From the NCBI GenBank assembly GCA_050249415.1, contig JBFWQO010000014.1, positions 31,858 through 95,857 of the forward strand: a stretch of 64,000 bases of DNA, read 5' to 3'. The position numbers were made by a program, and so were the translations under genes. This stretch comes from CADEFQ01 sp050249415. GTDB taxonomy: Bacteria > Pseudomonadota > Gammaproteobacteria > Steroidobacterales > Steroidobacteraceae. The notes below the pieces were generated by a model that searched no databases, had not been told where the DNA came from, and saw only the letters and a list, made by a program, of their open reading frames with translations. Below are positions 26,941-34,178 of this stretch, piece by piece; the first letter of the stretch is position 1; the number at the start of each line of letters is the position of its first letter.

Positions 26941-26976
26941 GTGTCCGGCGCCGGACACCGGACGCGTCCGCGGACA
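26941..26976. promoter_or_regulatory. Putative upstream activator sites for the NtrC-type regulator
   Basis: GTGTCCGGCGCCGGACAC (26941-26958) is a perfect 18-bp palindrome, immediately followed by a second dyad CGGACGCGTCCG (26959-26970) and a further CGGACA half-site. They lie about 100-135 bp upstream of the predicted sigma54 start, the usual distance for enhancer sites. The repeated half-site TGTCC suggests dimers bound side by side. Confidence 0.65.
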
Positions 26977-26994
26977 GTCGCCGGCCCGCCACGA

Positions 26995-27111
26995 TCACAA
27001 CCCCGCGAGGCCGGTGTAGTGGACGAAATCGTAGGGCGACATGCCGATCGCGGTGATGAGCCCCGCCGCGAGCAGTGCGATGATGCGGATACCGAGTAGC
27101 TTGCTGTTCAT
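26995..27111 (-). CDS. 38-residue hydrophobic small protein
   Basis: MNSKLLGIRIIALLAAGLI... to ...HYTGLAGL, 38 residues, with a hydrophobic helix over residues 5-24 that could span the membrane. A very strong Shine-Dalgarno (AAGGAGGGAA) directly precedes the ATG, which argues for real translation. It is divergent from the LysR regulator (111 bp between starts), the standard placement of a LysR target. It also lies upstream of the sigma54 operon. I do not recognise the family. Confidence 0.6.
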   Translation of the reverse strand: MNSKLLGIRIIALLAAGLITAIGMSPYDFVHYTGLAGL

Positions 27112-27221
27112 GTTCCCTCCTTGGGGAGCCGGGTTTCTGGTGATTCCGTGGGTGTACTCTCCGCCGTTCGCAGGGCGCGAACAAACGCACTATCTGAAGC
27201 CCCGTTAACGAAAGATTGCCG

Positions 27222-28157
27222 ATGGATGCGGCCTACGACCGATTGCCCCTCAACGCGCTGCGCGTATTCGAAGCGGTGGCCACGCGCCTCAATTTCGCGG
27301 ACGCGGCCGAGGCGTTGCACGTCACGCCGGCGGCCGTGAGCCAGCAGGTGAAGACGCTCGAGGATTACCTGCAGACGCCGCTGTTCCGCCGTCGGGGCCG
27401 CACGGTCGAGCTCACGAGCGAAGGCGCCGACCTGCTGCCGCGCGTGCGCCGGGGCCTCGATGAGCTCGAGGCGGCGCTGCAGCAGTCGCGTCGCCAGCGC
27501 GAAGCGGGCGTACTCAACGTGAGCATGCTGTCGTCGTTCCTGCAGAAGTGGCTCACGCCGCGTCTCGGCGCGCAGCGCGAACACCTGCCCGAGATAGAAC
27601 TGCGTGTGCACACCTCGCGCGAGGCGATCGACTTTGCGCGCAGCGACTTCCACGCGGTGATCCGCCTCGGCACGGGCCACTACCCCGGACTCTACAGCGA
27701 GAAGCTGATGGACGACTGGCTCGTGCCGGTCGCGACGCCGGCGCTGATCGGCAAGCACGGCAAGGTGCCTTGCACGCAGGACCTGAGCGCCTTTCCGCTG
27801 CTCTACAGCTCGGACGAGCCCTGGTCGGCCTTCGTGTCGGACGAGACCGCGAAATCGGCCAGGACGAAGCCCGCCATGCTCGACGATTCGGCCTCGGTGA
27901 TCTCCGCCGCGCTCGAGGGACTTGGTTTCGCGGTGGCGCGCTGGTCGCTCGTCGAGCGCGACATTGCCGCCGGCAGGCTCGCGATCGCCTGCGATGTCGT
28001 GCGGCAGTTCCGCTATTCCTATTACTTCATCTGCCCGGAGTCGTACGCGCAGATGCCGAAGGTCGTGCGCTTCCGCGACTGGCTGCGTGCGGAGGCTGCG
28101 CGCCACCCGCTGCCGCCCCGCGCAGAGCGCGAACAGCGAACAGCGAACGGCGAATAG
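27222..28157 (+). CDS. LysR-family transcriptional regulator (GcvA/AmpR-like)
   Basis: 311 residues: winged helix-turn-helix at 10-68 (NFADAAEALHVTPAAVSQQVKTLEDYL) and a LysR substrate-binding domain from about 95. The residues LPLNALRVFEAVATRLNFADAA are typical of the GcvA/AmpR subgroup. ATG 27222 is chosen over an in-frame TTG at 27216. The region to the divergent 38-aa gene contains ATCT and AGAT arms around 27191-27216 that could be part of its operator. The effector is unknown. The hydrophilic C-terminal tail (PPRAEREQRTANGE) is not conserved in the family. Confidence 0.9.
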   Translation: MDAAYDRLPLNALRVFEAVATRLNFADAAEALHVTPAAVSQQVKTLEDYLQTPLFRRRGRTVELTSEGADLLPRVRRGLDELEAALQQSRRQREAGVLNVSMLSSFLQKWLTPRLGAQREHLPEIELRVHTSREAIDFARSDFHAVIRLGTGHYPGLYSEKLMDDWLVPVATPALIGKHGKVPCTQDLSAFPLLYSSDEPWSAFVSDETAKSARTKPAMLDDSASVISAALEGLGFAVARWSLVERDIAAGRLAIACDVVRQFRYSYYFICPESYAQMPKVVRFRDWLRAEAARHPLPPRAEREQRTANGE

Positions 28158-28287
28158 CCGGAGGCGTTGCGCGGCCCCGTCGACAGGATGACCTTTTCGC
28201 GCGCCGAGGCGAGCAACCCGGGCGGTGCCTCGGGCATCCAACGGAACGAGGCCAAAGAAACCCCCGTCTTCCAGAGGAGCCAAGGTC

Positions 28288-28653
28288 ATGAAAGCCATTT
28301 TCATCGGCGCGGCCGCGATCGCCGCGTTCGCGGGCAGCGCGACGATCTTTGCCGACACGGACGACAGCAATGTCGTGCAGCGGTCCGTAGCCGTTCATTA
28401 CCAGGATCTGAACGCGAATTCGGCGGCGGGCGCCGGGCAGCTGTACGCGCGCCTGAAGGCGGCCGCGCGGCGCGCCTGCGGCTCGGAGAACGGCCGCGAT
28501 CTCGCGTCGCTGATGGACTACAACCATTGTCGCGCCGATGCATTGTCGCTCGCCGTGGCACAGGTGGGCAGCCGCACGCTCACGGCCCTGCATCGCACGA
28601 AAGTTTCGCCGCTCGAATTGGCCCGGTTCGACAGCGCGGTCTCGGCCCGCTGA
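28288..28653 (+). CDS. UrcA family protein
   Basis: 121 residues with a signal peptide (1-23, ending FAD) and the UrcA core: VVQRSVAVHYQDLN, YARLKAAARRACG, a second Cys in YNHCRADAL and VGSRTLTALHR. The two Cys could form a disulfide in the periplasm. The family is found in sphingomonads, caulobacters and xanthomonad relatives and has no known activity. AGAGGAG stands upstream of ATG 28288. A second UrcA gene is at 32876 with the same Cys pair and a similar hairpin after its stop. Confidence 0.88.
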   Translation: MKAIFIGAAAIAAFAGSATIFADTDDSNVVQRSVAVHYQDLNANSAAGAGQLYARLKAAARRACGSENGRDLASLMDYNHCRADALSLAVAQVGSRTLTALHRTKVSPLELARFDSAVSAR

Positions 28654-28659
28654 TCCGGC

Positions 28660-28699
28660 GGGCGGGGCGCGCACCTCCCGCTGCGCCCCGCCCTCTTTC
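28660..28699. terminator. GC-rich hairpin between UrcA and MHS transporter genes
   Basis: GGGCGGGGCGC (28660-28670) pairs perfectly with GCGCCCCGCCC (28683-28693) around a 12-nt loop and is followed by TCTTTC. It begins 6 bp after the UrcA stop and reaches the stop of the convergent transporter gene, so it can serve both. Confidence 0.7.
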
Positions 28700-30326
28700 A
28701 GCGGATGTCGCGGTGCGCGGTCTCGGGCAGGAACAGCGCGCCGACGACGACCGTGAGAGCGGCGACGATCACCGGATACCACAGGCCCGCGTAGATATTG
28801 CCGGTGGCCGCGACGATGGCGAATGCGGTCACCGGCAGGAAACCGCCGAACCAGCCGTTGCCGACGTGATAGGGCAGCGACATCGCGGAGTAACGGATGC
28901 GCGCGGGGAAGAGTTCTACGAGCCACGCCGCGATCGGGCCGTAGACGATCGTGACGAGGATCACGAGCCAGGTGGTGAGCGCGATGACGGCCGGGAAATT
29001 CACCCGCGCGGGATCGGCGCGCGCCGGATAGCCGGCCGCAGCGAGCGCGGCGCGCAGCTGCCGGCCCACGACCGCAGGATCGCCCGAGGCATCGATCGAG
29101 ACGGCAGTCACCCCCCTGCCGATCCGCACGTAGGGTGACTCCCCGCCCGTCGCCGCCTCGTTGTCGTACGGCACTCCGGCGCGCGCGAGCGCCGCCTTGG
29201 CGACATCGCACGGAGCGGTAAAGGATTTGCGACCCACGGGATCGAACTGGAACGAGCAGCCGGCCGGGTCGGCGACGACGGCGACCGGCGCCGCGGACAC
29301 GGCCGCGTCGAGCGCGGGGTTGGCGAAGTGCGTCAACGCGCGAAATGTCGGGAAGTAGGTGGCGATCGCGAGCACACAGCCCGCGAGCACCACGGTCTTG
29401 CGCCCGATGCGGTCGGACAATGCGCCAAAGACGACGAAGAACGGCGTCGCGACGAGCAGCGACACGAGCATCACGATCGTCACCGCCTGCGCATCGAGCT
29501 GCAGCACTTTCTCGAGGAAGAAGAGCGCATAGAACTGGCCGCCGTACCAGATGACGGCCTGCCCTGCCGTGGCGCCGAACAGCGCGAACAGCACGAGGCG
29601 CAGGTTCTCGCGCCGGCCGAAGGCCTCCGCGAGCGGCGCCCTCGAGAGGGTTCCCTCGCGGCGCATCGCGACGAATACCGGCGACTCCTCGAGCTGCAGG
29701 CGGATGTAGACCGAGATGCCGAGCAGCACCGTGGACAACAGGAACGGGATGCGCCAGCCCCAGGCCTCGAATGCCTCGCCGAGCAGCAGCCGGCAGGCGA
29801 GAATCACGACGAGGGACAACAGCAGCCCGAGCGTCGCCGTGGTCTGGATCCAGCTCGTGAAAAAGCCGCGCCGGCCGGGGGGCGCGTGCTCGGCGACGTA
29901 CACCGCCGCGCCGCCGTACTCTCCGCCGAGCGCGAGGCCCTGCAGGAGCCGCAGCGCGACGAGCAGGACCGGCGCTGCGACCCCGATCGTCGCGTAGTTC
30001 GGCAGGAGGCCGACGAGCGCTGTCGAGCTGCCCATGATCACGATCGTGATCAGGAACGTGTGCTTGCGGCCGACCAGGTCGCCGAGGCGCCCGAACACGA
30101 GCGCGCCGAAGGGCCGCACGAAAAAGCCGGCCGCGAACGCGAGCAGCGCGAAGATGAATGCGGTCGTGTCGTTGACGCCCGCGAAGAACTGCCGCGAGAT
30201 GATCACCGACAGCGAGCCGTAGAGGTAGAAGTCGTACCACTCGAAGACGGTGCCGAGCGAGGATGCGAAAATGATGCGGCGGTGGCCGGGGCCGACACCC
30301 TCGCCCGCGCTCAACCGCCAACCCAC
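28698..30326 (-). CDS. MHS-family major facilitator (metabolite:H+ symporter)
   Basis: 542 residues with twelve predicted membrane helices. The family marks GTVFEWYDFYLYGSL (helix 1), GRLGDLVGRKHTF (loop 2-3) and LLQGLALGGEYGGAAVY (helix 4) identify an MHS/ProP-like symporter for organic acids or osmolytes. An unusual hydrophilic insert of about 95 residues (near 340-435) with two Cys (AGCSFQF, TAPCDV) lies between helices 8 and 9 and would be periplasmic; standard MHS proteins of about 430 residues lack it. Its start lies inside the end of the EF-hand gene (16-bp overlap), so it may be translationally coupled. Confidence 0.88.
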   Translation of the reverse strand: MGWRLSAGEGVGPGHRRIIFASSLGTVFEWYDFYLYGSLSVIISRQFFAGVNDTTAFIFALLAFAAGFFVRPFGALVFGRLGDLVGRKHTFLITIVIMGSSTALVGLLPNYATIGVAAPVLLVALRLLQGLALGGEYGGAAVYVAEHAPPGRRGFFTSWIQTTATLGLLLSLVVILACRLLLGEAFEAWGWRIPFLLSTVLLGISVYIRLQLEESPVFVAMRREGTLSRAPLAEAFGRRENLRLVLFALFGATAGQAVIWYGGQFYALFFLEKVLQLDAQAVTIVMLVSLLVATPFFVVFGALSDRIGRKTVVLAGCVLAIATYFPTFRALTHFANPALDAAVSAAPVAVVADPAGCSFQFDPVGRKSFTAPCDVAKAALARAGVPYDNEAATGGESPYVRIGRGVTAVSIDASGDPAVVGRQLRAALAAAGYPARADPARVNFPAVIALTTWLVILVTIVYGPIAAWLVELFPARIRYSAMSLPYHVGNGWFGGFLPVTAFAIVAATGNIYAGLWYPVIVAALTVVVGALFLPETAHRDIR

Positions 30327-30538
30327 CAGGCGACGAACTCCTCAAAGCCGATGGCACCGTCGTCGTCGCGGTCGGCGCCCTGGAACGCGAGCTGGCATTC
30401 CTCTTTCGACAAGTCCTCGTCGAGCCCGTCGAGCAATGCGCAGAACTCGTCGAACCCGATCCGGCCGTCGTCGTCGCCGTCGTACTCGTCGAATCGCGCG
30501 CGCAGCTCCGCGATCGCTGCCGGTGTCATCGCGTTCAT
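30311..30538 (-). CDS. Small EF-hand calcium-binding protein
   Basis: 75 residues with two canonical EF-hand loops: DEYDGDDDGRIGFDEF (about 17-32) and GADRDDDGAIGFEEF (about 54-68). Each has D at positions 1, 3 and 5, G at 6 and a final E in the loop. No signal peptide, so it is probably a cytoplasmic Ca2+ sensor or buffer. The ATG at 30538 is followed by a second in-frame ATG three codons on. The gene's 3' end overlaps the MHS transporter start by 16 bp, which ties it to that transporter. Confidence 0.85.
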   Translation of the reverse strand: MNAMTPAAIAELRARFDEYDGDDDGRIGFDEFCALLDGLDEDLSKEECQLAFQGADRDDDGAIGFEEFVAWWVGG

Positions 30539-30580
30539 GACCCCTCCCCCCGTGCGCATTATCGCGGGTGCGGGGCTGCG

Positions 30581-30586
30581 TACAAT
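30581..30586 (+). promoter_or_regulatory. Putative -10 element of the SUI1 gene
   Basis: TACAAT ends 6 nt before ATG 30593, with TTATCG as a weak -35 at 30559-30564 (16-bp spacer). This favours the second of two in-frame ATGs as a leaderless start. Confidence 0.4.
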
Positions 30587-30592
30587 ATGCCG

Positions 30593-30853
30593 ATGAAAAG
30601 CCAGCCCGGCCAACCGGTGCCCGTGCGCGTCGGCCGCGAAACCAGGGGGCGCGGCGGCAGGGGGGTGACCGTGATCACGGGCCTCAGGCTGTCCGCCGCC
30701 GAACTCGAGACGATCGCCGGCGAACTCAAGCGGCGCTGCGGCTGCGGCGGCACCGTCAAGGGCGGTGTGATCGAGATCCAGGGCGAGCACCGCGACACGA
30801 TCGTCGCGGCACTGCGCGCGCGGGGGTTTGACGCCAAGCGCGCGGGGGGATGA
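30593..30853 (+). CDS. SUI1/YciH-like translation initiation factor family protein
   Basis: 86 residues. The SUI1/eIF1 core is clear: VTVITGL (beta 1), LKRRCGCGGTVKGGVIEIQG (loop and strand) and a final IVAALRARGFDAKRAGG. The basic N-terminal tail (RVGRETRGRGGRG) is short. E. coli YciH is about 108 residues, so the N-terminal extension is reduced. Members bind the small ribosomal subunit and affect start-codon fidelity. An ATG at 30587 would add two residues. It is convergent with the CadC-like regulator gene, 44 bp away. Confidence 0.85.
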   Translation: MKSQPGQPVPVRVGRETRGRGGRGVTVITGLRLSAAELETIAGELKRRCGCGGTVKGGVIEIQGEHRDTIVAALRARGFDAKRAGG

Positions 30854-30897
30854 CGGGGAAGCGAGCAGCGGGCGGCGGCCTTGCCGCCGGGTCCGGG

Positions 30898-32748
30898 TCA
30901 CCCTGGTGCCGCGCTTGTGACTGCACGCCAGCGCGGATCGCTGCGCAGCGGATTCAGCAGATACGAATCGGGGAATACATACGGGTAACGCGCATCGCCC
31001 GGCGTCAATGCGGCATCGCGCTCGACCCGCCGCTCGATCTCGAGCAGCCGGAAGGCCTCGTCGCGATCGCCGCGCTGCGCCGCGATTTCCGCGAGACGTA
31101 GCGCGGATTCGGCTGCGCGGCGTTGCCGAAGCGCCTCGATGGCCTCTTCCGCGTCGTCCGTGCGGTGCAGGCCGAGAAAGGCGAGCGCCAGCGCCTGCTC
31201 CCGCGCCGGCCCTTCGGGCCACCGGGTGATCGACTCGAGCGCCTTGTCCGGATGGCCTTGCAGAATCGTCAGCAACGCGATGTCGCGGCCGATCTCCTCG
31301 TGCGCCGGTTGCAGCTCCTGCAGGTACCTGTACTCGCGCAGCGCCTCGCCGTACTCGGCCTCGACCGCCAGCCAGTTCGCGAGATTTCCGCGCGCGGCGA
31401 AATTGAGCGGATCCGTCCGCACCGCCATCCGCATCCGGCGGACAGCCCCGGCGTAGTTCCCGAGCGCGGCGTCCATCCCGGCCTGCGTGGTCAGCACCAG
31501 CGTGTTTTCGGGATCGAGTCGTAGCGCTTCGAGTTGCTGCCGCTGCGCGACAGCGAAATTCGCGCCGGAGTGCCAGTAGTACTGCGCCGCGCGCACATGT
31601 GCCGCGGGCAGTTTCGGGTCGAGCGCGAGTGCGCGCACGACCGCCTCGTGCATCCGCGCGAGCTGCGGCCCCGCGGGCAGCCCTTCGGCGAATATTCCGA
31701 CGAGGCACGTTCCCGCGAGCGCGGCCCATGCGGGCGCGAACTGCGGATCGAGCCGCACGGCCTGCTCGAAATGCCAGCGCGCGGTCGTCACGTCGCCGGC
31801 CGCGCGCCGGCCGAAAAGGAAGCGGCCGATCTGAAACTGTTCATGGGCCTCGCGATTCGACGCCTGCACCCTGGCTCGCGGGTCCGCCTTCGGCAGCGCG
31901 CTGCCCAATGATCCGGCAACAGCCTGGGCAATGGCCCGCTTCACTTGCAGCAGGTCCGTGAGCCGGCGATCGAATGTCCCGGTCCAGATGCGGGTCCGGT
32001 CGGGCGTGTGCACGAGACGCGCGGTCGCGTGCACTCGACCTACAGCGCGGCGCACGCTGCCCGTGAGCACATAGTCGACGTCGAGCATCTTCCCGAGCGC
32101 CGTCACATCCGCCGCCGTGCCCCGCAACGACATGGACGAAGCCTGCGAGATCACCCGCAGGTCCGGTGCGCGCGCCAGGAGATTCAGGATATCCAGTGAA
32201 AAGACATCGGCAAAGAAATCGGGCTTGTCCTTGCTGTCCGGACTGCTGAACGCCAGCACGGCAATTGATTTCTCCCCGGCGACCGGCAATTGGCCGTCCG
32301 ATACCACCACCGCTGCCGTCGCCAGCACGGCGCACACGGCCACGGAAGACCATAGCCACTTTCGCGCGTGCCGCACAGCCGCCGAGCCAATCGCCCGTGG
32401 CTCGTCCGCGGTGGTCGTGCGGACCGGTAGTTCGAAGATGTAACCGCGTTTCGGCACGGTCCGGATCAGCTCGTGCGACGGATCCCCCAATGCCCTGCGA
32501 ATCTCGATGAGGCATTGTGTCAGGGAATCGTCGGTGACGACCGTGTGGCCCCAGACCGCCGAGAACAGCTCGGCCCGGGTCACGAGACGCCCGGCGTGTT
32601 CAGCCAGATAGCGCAGCACGGCATGGGACTGCGGTCGCAGTCGTACTTCGACATCGTTGCGCAACAACGTCCCGCGCGCGCAATCGAGCGTGCATTCGCC
32701 AAAAGACAGGGAATCGATCTGCGCCGGTTCCTGGGGCATCGCAACCAC
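30898..32748 (-). CDS. CadC-like membrane regulator with TolB-like and TPR domains
   Basis: 616 residues: OmpR-type winged helix at about 14-110 (LRPQSHAVLRYLAEHAGRLVTRAEL, IRTVPKRGYIFEL), one membrane helix (about 131-150), a TolB/FlgO-like periplasmic domain (IAVLAFSS...YVLTGSVRR...TRIWTGTFDR) and TPR repeats to the end. This one-component architecture is very common in xanthomonad relatives. DNA binding is cytoplasmic and sensing periplasmic. It is divergent from the second UrcA gene (127 bp apart), which is a plausible target. Confidence 0.88.
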   Translation of the reverse strand: MVAMPQEPAQIDSLSFGECTLDCARGTLLRNDVEVRLRPQSHAVLRYLAEHAGRLVTRAELFSAVWGHTVVTDDSLTQCLIEIRRALGDPSHELIRTVPKRGYIFELPVRTTTADEPRAIGSAAVRHARKWLWSSVAVCAVLATAAVVVSDGQLPVAGEKSIAVLAFSSPDSKDKPDFFADVFSLDILNLLARAPDLRVISQASSMSLRGTAADVTALGKMLDVDYVLTGSVRRAVGRVHATARLVHTPDRTRIWTGTFDRRLTDLLQVKRAIAQAVAGSLGSALPKADPRARVQASNREAHEQFQIGRFLFGRRAAGDVTTARWHFEQAVRLDPQFAPAWAALAGTCLVGIFAEGLPAGPQLARMHEAVVRALALDPKLPAAHVRAAQYYWHSGANFAVAQRQQLEALRLDPENTLVLTTQAGMDAALGNYAGAVRRMRMAVRTDPLNFAARGNLANWLAVEAEYGEALREYRYLQELQPAHEEIGRDIALLTILQGHPDKALESITRWPEGPAREQALALAFLGLHRTDDAEEAIEALRQRRAAESALRLAEIAAQRGDRDEAFRLLEIERRVERDAALTPGDARYPYVFPDSYLLNPLRSDPRWRAVTSAAPG

Positions 32749-32875
32749 ACCCGGGAATTCGTGAGAGTCTCGCGATTATATCGCCGATCCCGGCCCTTCT
32801 TTCGTGACTTGCCGCGGCCTCGCCCCGACCATCGCGTATCGGTCAGCGTGACCGATCGCATCGAGGAGAAGCGCG

Positions 32876-33349
32876 ATGAAGATCACACAGCCGGGACGGG
32901 CAGGGCATTTTGGCTTGGCGGGTTTGCTCGCATTCGCGACCTTCGCGGCATGCGCCGCAGAACCCCCGGTGAATCATGTGGAGAAAGTCGTCTGGCGGGA
33001 ACCTGGCGTATCCGCGAGCGGGCCCGCGGAGGCGATGACCGAGGACGCCGGCGCACACGACGGCAACGTCGTGCGACGCAGCGTGGCGGTTCATTACCTC
33101 GTGCTCGACGCGAACACGAAGGCGGGTGCGCTGCGCTTGTACGGGCGGCTGAAATCGGCCGCGCGTCGGGCCTGTGGCACGGCGAGCGGCCGTGGACTTG
33201 CGGCGATTCGCGACTTCAATCGTTGTCGGGCGGATGCGCTGTCGGCGGCAGTCGTCGACGTGGGCAGCCGCACGCTTGCGGCGGTGCATCGCTCGCGCGC
33301 CTCGCCACTGGCACTGGCGCGGTTCGACGGCGTGCCGATGAGTCGCTGA
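32876..33349 (+). CDS. UrcA family protein (second copy)
   Basis: 157 residues. Signal peptide (about 1-27, ending ACA), a 40-residue linker absent from the copy at 28288, then the UrcA core with VVRRSVAVHYLVLD, YGRLKSAARRACG, FNRCRADALSAA and VGSRTLAAVHR. The two conserved Cys are kept. The GAGGAGAAG Shine-Dalgarno supports ATG 32876. The downstream hairpin resembles that after the first copy, consistent with duplication of a whole transcription unit. It is divergent from the CadC-like regulator. Function unknown. Confidence 0.87.
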   Translation: MKITQPGRAGHFGLAGLLAFATFAACAAEPPVNHVEKVVWREPGVSASGPAEAMTEDAGAHDGNVVRRSVAVHYLVLDANTKAGALRLYGRLKSAARRACGTASGRGLAAIRDFNRCRADALSAAVVDVGSRTLAAVHRSRASPLALARFDGVPMSR

Positions 33350-33361
33350 TTCCCCGGGCGG

Positions 33362-33395
33362 GGTGCGCTCCTCCCGGCGCACCTCGCTCTCTTTT
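33362..33395 (+). terminator. Terminator-like hairpin after second UrcA gene
   Basis: GGTGCGC (33362-33368) pairs with GCGCACC (33377-33383) around an 8-nt loop and is followed by TCGCTCTCTTTT. The start lies 12 bp after the UrcA stop. Confidence 0.6.
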
Positions 33396-33533
33396 CGACG
33401 CTCGCCGCGAAAGTTCGTGAAAGTTTCGCCGGAATTTCGCCAGCGCGGTGCCCGGCTTCGTCACCTCGCCGAAAGTCCCGAACTAGCATCGCGGGATGAT
33501 CCGCACGATCCGCGGCAATCTGAGGGGAAAGTC

Positions 33534-34109
33534 ATGAAAATCAAAGTGGTACGACGCGTGAGCTGGCTCTGGGCGGCGGGATTGCTGGCCGCTTCGGCAT
33601 TGGCCGACGAGACGCCGATGAATCACGCGAACCATCGGGGATGGGGCGCGGGCAATCACGCCGCGGCGGGCCTCGAGAAGGCGGTCAGGGAGGGCACCAG
33701 CCGCTACAGGGATGTCGCGGTCGCCGAAAGCGAAGGCTGGACGAGCACGCATTTCTGCGTCAGCGGGCCCGATATCGGGGCGATGGGCGTGCACTATGCG
33801 AACGGGCCGCTCGTCGGCGACGACAAACTCGACCCGCTGCGCCCGGAAATGCTGATCTACGAACAGCGCAATGACACGTTCCGCCTGGTCGGCGTGGAGT
33901 TCATCGTGTTGTACGACGTGTGGCATGCGCAAGGGCGTACGGACACGCCGACACTGATGGGCCAGCTCTTTCACTACACCGGTGCGCCGAACCGCTACGG
34001 CCTGCCGCCGTTCTACTCCCTGCACGTCTGGGCCTGGCGTTCCAATCCGCTCGGGACGTACGCCACCTGGAACACGCGCGTATCCTGCGACCAGTTCGTC
34101 GAGCCGTGA
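33534..34109 (+). CDS. Exported protein of unknown function
   Basis: 191 residues with a signal peptide (1-24, ending ALA) and a conserved-looking periplasmic domain: TSTHFCVSGPDIGAMGVHYANGPLVGD, LIYEQRNDTFRLVGVEF, a Trp/His-rich middle (VWHAQGRTDTP) and a C-terminal HVWAWRSNPLGTYATWNTRVSCDQF. Two Cys, one in each half, may bond. TGAGGGGAAAG precedes ATG 33534. It stands alone after the UrcA terminator and is separated from the convergent DUF885 gene by a hairpin. Family members with this pattern are annotated only as hypothetical. Confidence 0.78.
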   Translation: MKIKVVRRVSWLWAAGLLAASALADETPMNHANHRGWGAGNHAAAGLEKAVREGTSRYRDVAVAESEGWTSTHFCVSGPDIGAMGVHYANGPLVGDDKLDPLRPEMLIYEQRNDTFRLVGVEFIVLYDVWHAQGRTDTPTLMGQLFHYTGAPNRYGLPPFYSLHVWAWRSNPLGTYATWNTRVSCDQFVEP

Positions 34110-34135
34110 TCCACCCGGCGAGGAAAAGGTGAACA

Positions 34136-34167
34136 GACCGCCGGCGCACCCACGCGCGCCGGCGGTC
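34136..34167. terminator. Bidirectional GC hairpin
   Basis: GACCGCCGGCGC (34136-34147) pairs perfectly with GCGCCGGCGGTC (34156-34167) around an 8-nt loop, midway in the 69-bp gap between the convergent exported-protein and DUF885 genes. No T-run follows, so its strength as an intrinsic terminator is uncertain. Confidence 0.55.
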
Positions 34168-34178
34168 CGGGCACGGTG

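Noticed and set aside
27191..27216. LysR operator ATCT-N-AGAT
   Set aside because: Weak four-base arms; kept only as a remark in the LysR entry because the spacing fits no firm LysR consensus.
28027..30357. 776-codon minus strand frame over the MHS transporter region
   Set aside because: Different frame of the same strand as the transporter, Arg-rich and crossing the UrcA and LysR genes.
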